A stretch of 9,819 bases of DNA from Prolixibacteraceae bacterium (lineage in GTDB: Bacteria > Bacteroidota > Bacteroidia > Bacteroidales > Prolixibacteraceae), in assembly GCA_016930735.1 (NCBI GenBank), contig JAFGGF010000381.1, positions 1-9,819 on the forward strand, in the 5' to 3' direction. A model generated the notes under the pieces. The model was not told the DNA's origin, did not search any database, and worked only from the letters and a program-made list of their open reading frames with translations. Below, piece after piece: positions 6,116 through 9,819 of the stretch. A program made the translations under genes and the position numbers. Positions within the stretch are counted from its first letter, which is position 1, and every line of letters starts with the position of its first letter.

Positions 6116-7527
6116 TTTACAAATGTTTTAAAAGTTGAAAATGTTAAACCAAACATAATGGAACAAGAAGTATTAAAAATTTCCTGCCCTTCTCCAAACA
6201 AACGGTATTCTTTTGGGTCGTAATCCAAAACATTTTTAAATCCTTTGGTAAAATTGGCACCAATAAAAATATTACTAAAAGAAAATAATGGGTATTCAAA
6301 ACGGAATCCTGCCAACACTCCAGCATCTTTATCCTTAAACCATCCTGTATTTTTATAATAAATATATGTCCTTTCTACAGAATATGATGTATTGCCTGTA
6401 TTTGTCTGAGTATTATTTCCTCGCACAATAACATTCTGTAAAAGAGAATAATAAGCTCCAAAATTCACATGAAGTATCAGTTGTTTGCCAAACTTCAGGT
6501 CAAATAAAAACGGAAATGTCAGGTAATCCAGTTCTGTATTGGTATCAATAAATTTTGATGTGATTTCGTCTTCTGAGGGAATATACAAAAAATCGGTATT
6601 CCCGAATTTTTCAAGATGGTAGCCTTTTCTTTCATATAAGGCTCCTGTAACAAATGAAACCGTATTATCAAGCGCCATTTTTACCAGAACACCGGCAGTA
6701 GATCCTGTGGAACCCAAGTATTTTTTTCTGTAATCAGGATTGCTGGTCCTCGAAATTACAATTCCTGAAAAAGGTAGAATTTCTACTCTTGTTTTTGTTG
6801 AATCGTTATTCATTTTTTTCGAAAAACCATTCTCTTTTGAAGCCCCAATGTTATAACCAATTCCGAGTGTGAATTCAGTAGAACCGTTTTTACCTTCGTA
6901 ATCTTCAAGGAAAGTCTTTTTCCCCTTTGATGTCTGTGCTGATAAACGAATTTCGATATTACTATTAAATGAATAGCTCAAGCTACTGTTTAACATCCAG
7001 CCCCAGTCGTGATTTTCAGGGAAATTATCTTCATCGTAATCCTCTTCATAAAGGTTTCTATTTTTACCTGTAAATTCATCATTTACTAAAAAAGAATAAT
7101 ATGGGCCGCCACCCATTGCAAAACTCAGCCTTCCCGGAGTTTTGAATTTCATAAAGAACGGAATCCTTAAAAAATTAAAATTCCACCCTGAAGAAGAGTA
7201 ATAATAATGAGAAGAAGGAGCGATGGAACTATAAAGGTCTGCATAACTGCTTGCAAAATAATCAGTGTAATAATAATATTTTGAGTACTTATTATAATAA
7301 CATGAAATATAACTGGTACCTGTTTGAAAAGCTAACCAGTCGCTGATATTAAATTGAGAATAAATACCATTAACAGAACCTGTTTCAGAATCCCATTTCC
7401 CGTTTTTTATATCTCCGAAAATATTTGAAAAATTAATGCCGTTTTCTATACCAATGGTTATCTTCTGGGAATACAAAACTGAATTACATAGAAATAATAG
7501 TAATAAAAGTGAAAATAAACAGCGCAT
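6112..7527 (-). CDS. Outer-membrane protein with two tandem PorT-like beta-barrel domains
   Basis: The protein has 471 residues with a Sec signal at 1-20 (cleavage likely YS|QK). Two halves resemble each other and each looks like an eight-strand outer-membrane barrel (OMP_b-brl/PorT-like), normally about 200-230 residues: roughly 21-227 and 247-471. Corresponding pieces are FLRIPFFMKFKTPGRLSFAM with GGGPYYSFLVN (119-149) against YLTFPFLFDLKFGKQLILHV with NFGAYYSLLQN (335-365). Strand-like alternation, aromatic girdles and Asn/Gly-rich turns occur throughout. Oddities are a tyrosine-rich stretch at 73-110 (14 Tyr in 38 residues) in the first barrel, and an acidic loop EEDYDEDNFPEN at 161-172. 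The stop overlaps the start of the propeller lipoprotein (ATGA). Likely role: outer-membrane partner of that lipoprotein; cargo or ligand unknown. A 78-base spacer separates it from the ABC ATPase gene upstream. Confidence 0.8.
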   Translation of the reverse strand: MRCLFSLLLLLFLCNSVLYSQKITIGIENGINFSNIFGDIKNGKWDSETGSVNGIYSQFNISDWLAFQTGTSYISCYYNKYSKYYYYTDYFASSYADLYSSIAPSSHYYYSSSGWNFNFLRIPFFMKFKTPGRLSFAMGGGPYYSFLVNDEFTGKNRNLYEEDYDEDNFPENHDWGWMLNSSLSYSFNSNIEIRLSAQTSKGKKTFLEDYEGKNGSTEFTLGIGYNIGASKENGFSKKMNNDSTKTRVEILPFSGIVISRTSNPDYRKKYLGSTGSTAGVLVKMALDNTVSFVTGALYERKGYHLEKFGNTDFLYIPSEDEITSKFIDTNTELDYLTFPFLFDLKFGKQLILHVNFGAYYSLLQNVIVRGNNTQTNTGNTSYSVERTYIYYKNTGWFKDKDAGVLAGFRFEYPLFSFSNIFIGANFTKGFKNVLDYDPKEYRLFGEGQEIFNTSCSIMFGLTFSTFKTFVK

Positions 7528-7605
7528 GATTTAAAGTTTCCTGAAAAGACAACAAATATTCAATAAAGGTTGCGTCGTGAAATAATCCCCCAATATTCCA
7601 TTTTT

Positions 7606-8337
7606 TTATAATTCATCATGAAACCCCGATCCTGTTACTTCTTCACCGGTAAAGAAGGCTTCCAGTTCTTTTAATGTTGTTTCGGTTTTAGGAACATCTT
7701 TTACAATTTTGCCTTTTTCAAGGATTACAATCCGGTTACATACATCGGTAATGTTATCAAGGTCGTGGCTCGAAATAAGGAATGTTTTCCCCTGGTCTGA
7801 CGAAATTTCTTTAATAATTTTCCTCAACTTAAATTGCGAAGACGGATCGAGGTTGGCAAAAGGTTCATCCAGTACAACAAGTTCAGGGTGCCCCATTAAG
7901 GCACCAACAACACCCACCTTCTTTTGATTTCCTTTTGAAAGGTCCCGGATAAACTTCTTTTTGCCTACAATTTCATCGTTAAAAAATTCAGTGAAAGTAT
8001 TCAGGTATGAAGTAACATCGTTTTTATTCATGTTCCTCAATTCTCCCACAAAATCGAAATACTCATCGGGAGTAAGGTAGCCAATGGTAAAACTTTCATC
8101 GATGTAAGCACCTGTAATTTCTTTCCATTCCTCCGATTTAGCCACCGGAATTTCATTTATCGTTACGTTTCCTTTGGTTGCCCTGATCAGGTCGAGGACC
8201 AGCGAGAAAAAAGTAGTTTTCCCTGCTCCGTTATTTCCGACAAGGCCAAAAACCTCTCCTTGTTGTATTTCCAACTCAGGTAAATCAAGTACAGTTACCT
8301 GGTTATATGCTTTTTGTAAATCAGTTACTTTTATCAT
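7606..8337 (-). CDS. ABC transporter ATP-binding protein (ABC-2 exporter type)
   Basis: A 243-residue nucleotide-binding subunit. Walker A is G34-NNGAGK-TT42, the signature is LSKGNQ at 133-138, Walker B is LVVLDEP at 153-159, the D-loop NLDP at 162-165, and the H-loop His191 in SSHD. The usual Q-loop glutamine is not evident: the region reads GAYIDESFTIGYLT at about 76-89, a pattern seen in ABC-2 ATPases working with large polytopic permeases. It hydrolyses ATP at the inner membrane to drive the partner permease, whose gene ends 14 bases upstream on the same strand; they clearly form a pair. Substrate is unknown. The ATG at 8335-8337 is the start; no strong ribosome binding site is visible. 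Confidence 0.93.
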   Translation of the reverse strand: MIKVTDLQKAYNQVTVLDLPELEIQQGEVFGLVGNNGAGKTTFFSLVLDLIRATKGNVTINEIPVAKSEEWKEITGAYIDESFTIGYLTPDEYFDFVGELRNMNKNDVTSYLNTFTEFFNDEIVGKKKFIRDLSKGNQKKVGVVGALMGHPELVVLDEPFANLDPSSQFKLRKIIKEISSDQGKTFLISSHDLDNITDVCNRIVILEKGKIVKDVPKTETTLKELEAFFTGEEVTGSGFHDEL

Positions 8338-8351
8338 GGTATTTATTTAAA

Positions 8352-9819
8352 TTACGATTTTTTATATGCAGCTATCATTTTATGTTTTCTGTTCAGGTAT
8401 TCTTTGGTAAAATAATCGATCAGTTTTGGGTGGAAAATTATTCCTGTCAGCCCGACAACTCCCAGTCCAATATAAGCACCTGTACTTCCGGCGATTGCAT
8501 AAAGGATACCAAAGACAGCCATCGGTCCAAGTAATATCGGGAAAGTAATCAGCCATTGTGCTGCCCCCATTCCCTGGTAATTAAACATAGCCCTCTGGTC
8601 AAGGTCGATCGATTTACGGCTGGTAAGCCCCAGGGCAAAAATTACAAAACTGTTCACCCCGATATTGTACAACATTACAACCAAATGGATATACAAAACT
8701 TTGGGATTAATAAACATGTAGCCCAACGACAACAGGTAAAATACAACATTTGTGGCTGCCATTAAAAAGAATGCCGATTGCAGCACCTGTTTCATTTTAA
8801 CATTTTGCGCCATCAGGAAAGGGTAATAACGGCTGTGCCAGGCCGGGAAAAACTGACCATACATCATCCCGAAAATACCGGTCATAAACATCCCTCCAAA
8901 AACAAAAACAAATTCAGGAGGAGGATTGCCTTCGTTTCCCTTATAAAGAATAAGTCCATAGAATATAAATATTACCGACATCATAGCTGATGTACGCGGC
9001 CGTTTATTGCGGGCAATCATTTTTACTTCCAGCGAAAGCATCTTTCCATAACTCCCGACCTGGTTCAGCCAGGAAAAATCGTGAGTCGATTGTTTCTTTT
9101 TCTTATGGGTTATTTCATCGAGGAAGAATCTGCTCCACAAATAATTGTGATTTAATTTATACAATCCGATAATCACTACAGGGAATATAATAACGTATAA
9201 TGGGTTCTGAATAATGTAGTCGTAGATTTTCCCAAATGCCCCGGTGATATCGAATATTTCAAAATAATCGATGGCAAAAATACCGGCGGCTAAAACCAAA
9301 AAACCGTAAAATGCAACATTTGATTCGTTGGTCTTCCATTTTATATAAATTGCCAAAAAATGGTTTACTATAATCATCAGGTAAAGCGAGATCAACCAAA
9401 CAATCAATTGCACTGTATCCAGTTCCTTTACAGCCACCTTAAAAGTGAATGGAATAATTAACAGTAAAGGCATAAAATTAAAAAAATGCAACAACGACTT
9501 ATTCAGCATATATTTTGCTATTCGTTGTCGACTAACCGGCAAAATCAGGAACGGCTGGAATCCGAAAGTAGGCAGTGCCTGAGCCATAATTCGGATAACA
9601 AATTCAATTCCGATGTAAACAAAAATGAACGAATTAAATACCGGAATCAAAGGTTGATCCGGATAACTTTTCCCCATGAATTCATTCAGGTTGAAACCCA
9701 GCATCAGGGCAACCAGTGAAAAATAAAGCCCAAGGAATATCAGAACTCCTTTTGCCGCCATGTTTTTTCGCAGGTTGGCCGAACGGAAAATCTCGCGCCA
9801 GGCGAAATAGAAAAATGAT
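8352..9819 (-). CDS. DUF5687-type ABC-2 permease, 5' end beyond window
   Basis: The frame is open through the right edge. The ATG at 9759-9761 is internal: 19 upstream codons read SFFYFAWREIFRSANLRKNM, a typical opening of this permease family (aromatic-rich, WRE-FRS), so the true start lies outside. 488 codons are visible; families of this type are about 480-500 residues, so only a few residues are missing. Numbering from the internal Met, hydrophobic segments fall near 5-25, 41-61, 93-112, 117-141, 148-168, 186-203, 260-273, 284-304, 328-350, 356-378, 402-422 and 425-443. A basic cytoplasmic stretch lies at 247-256 (MIARNKRPR) and PVSRQRIAKY at 75-84 is characteristic. It is the membrane part of an exporter with the ATPase encoded 14 bases downstream. 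The DUF5687 name is from recalled family resemblance; cargo is unknown. Confidence 0.82.
   Translation of the reverse strand, partial: SFFYFAWREIFRSANLRKNMAAKGVLIFLGLYFSLVALMLGFNLNEFMGKSYPDQPLIPVFNSFIFVYIGIEFVIRIMAQALPTFGFQPFLILPVSRQRIAKYMLNKSLLHFFNFMPLLLIIPFTFKVAVKELDTVQLIVWLISLYLMIIVNHFLAIYIKWKTNESNVAFYGFLVLAAGIFAIDYFEIFDITGAFGKIYDYIIQNPLYVIIFPVVIIGLYKLNHNYLWSRFFLDEITHKKKKQSTHDFSWLNQVGSYGKMLSLEVKMIARNKRPRTSAMMSVIFIFYGLILYKGNEGNPPPEFVFVFGGMFMTGIFGMMYGQFFPAWHSRYYPFLMAQNVKMKQVLQSAFFLMAATNVVFYLLSLGYMFINPKVLYIHLVVMLYNIGVNSFVIFALGLTSRKSIDLDQRAMFNYQGMGAAQWLITFPILLGPMAVFGILYAIAGSTGAYIGLGVVGLTGIIFHPKLIDYFTKEYLNRKHKMIAAYKKS

Noticed and set aside
7528..7605. Terminator or promoter between the ATPase and double-barrel genes
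   Set aside because: No stem of useful length followed by a T-run, and only TATTTG without a suitable -33 element. Nothing strong enough to annotate.
9759..9761. ATG as permease start
   Set aside because: Nineteen in-frame upstream codons look like genuine permease sequence, so this Met is internal.
1..9819. CRISPR array, tRNA/rRNA, insertion sequence, prophage or toxin-antitoxin module
   Set aside because: No regularly spaced repeats, no tRNA-like conserved arms, no transposase or integrase motifs, and no small paired genes were seen by eye on either strand.

Overview
The window looks like chromosomal DNA from a member of the Bacteroidota, plausibly the Marinilabiliales/Prolixibacteraceae. 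Several things point there: a DUF5687-type ABC permease, lipoproteins with short Bacteroidota-style lipoboxes, a PorT-like outer-membrane barrel gene, a Bacteroidota-style RecX, low GC with AT-rich spacers, and weak or absent Shine-Dalgarno sequences. The assignment rests on family knowledge and overall look, not on a marker gene. No RNA gene, CRISPR array, insertion sequence or phage gene is visible. No gene-free stretch exceeds 300 bases; the longest is the 247-base divergent spacer 3052-3298.

Left part (1-3051, all minus strand). Reading in the direction of transcription, an intact lipoprotein serine hydrolase of the class C beta-lactamase/PBP4* fold (1813-3051) comes first. It is followed 17 bases later by a lipoprotein gene (330-1795) with two retropepsin-like domains and the start of a second serine-hydrolase domain. 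That second gene is broken. The middle of its hydrolase domain is missing and a recognisable C-terminal remnant lies in another frame after the stop, so I call it a pseudogene. After that comes the 5' part of a membrane protein, probably of the CPBP protease family, which runs off the left edge.

Middle (3052-4265). The divergent spacer holds a perfect 16-bp palindrome that closely resembles a BlaI/MecI operator, and a candidate Bacteroidota promoter. The only plus-strand gene follows: a very AT-rich seven-helix membrane protein with a C-terminal LuxR-type HTH. It ends convergently with recX, and a small AT-rich hairpin lies between the two.

Right part (4266-9819, all minus strand). A two-gene unit encodes a tandem double beta-barrel outer-membrane protein and an Asp-box (BNR/sortilin-like) beta-propeller lipoprotein. 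Their ATGA stop/start overlap suggests translational coupling and a joint envelope function. recX lies 95 bases downstream. Upstream of this unit is an ABC exporter pair: a DUF5687-type permease running off the right edge, and its ATPase 14 bases later.

No classical defence, secretion or biosynthetic system is visible. The observations most worth pursuing are the decayed aspartyl-protease/serine-hydrolase fusion, the BlaI/MecI-like operator with no blaI in sight, and the coupled double-barrel/propeller pair.
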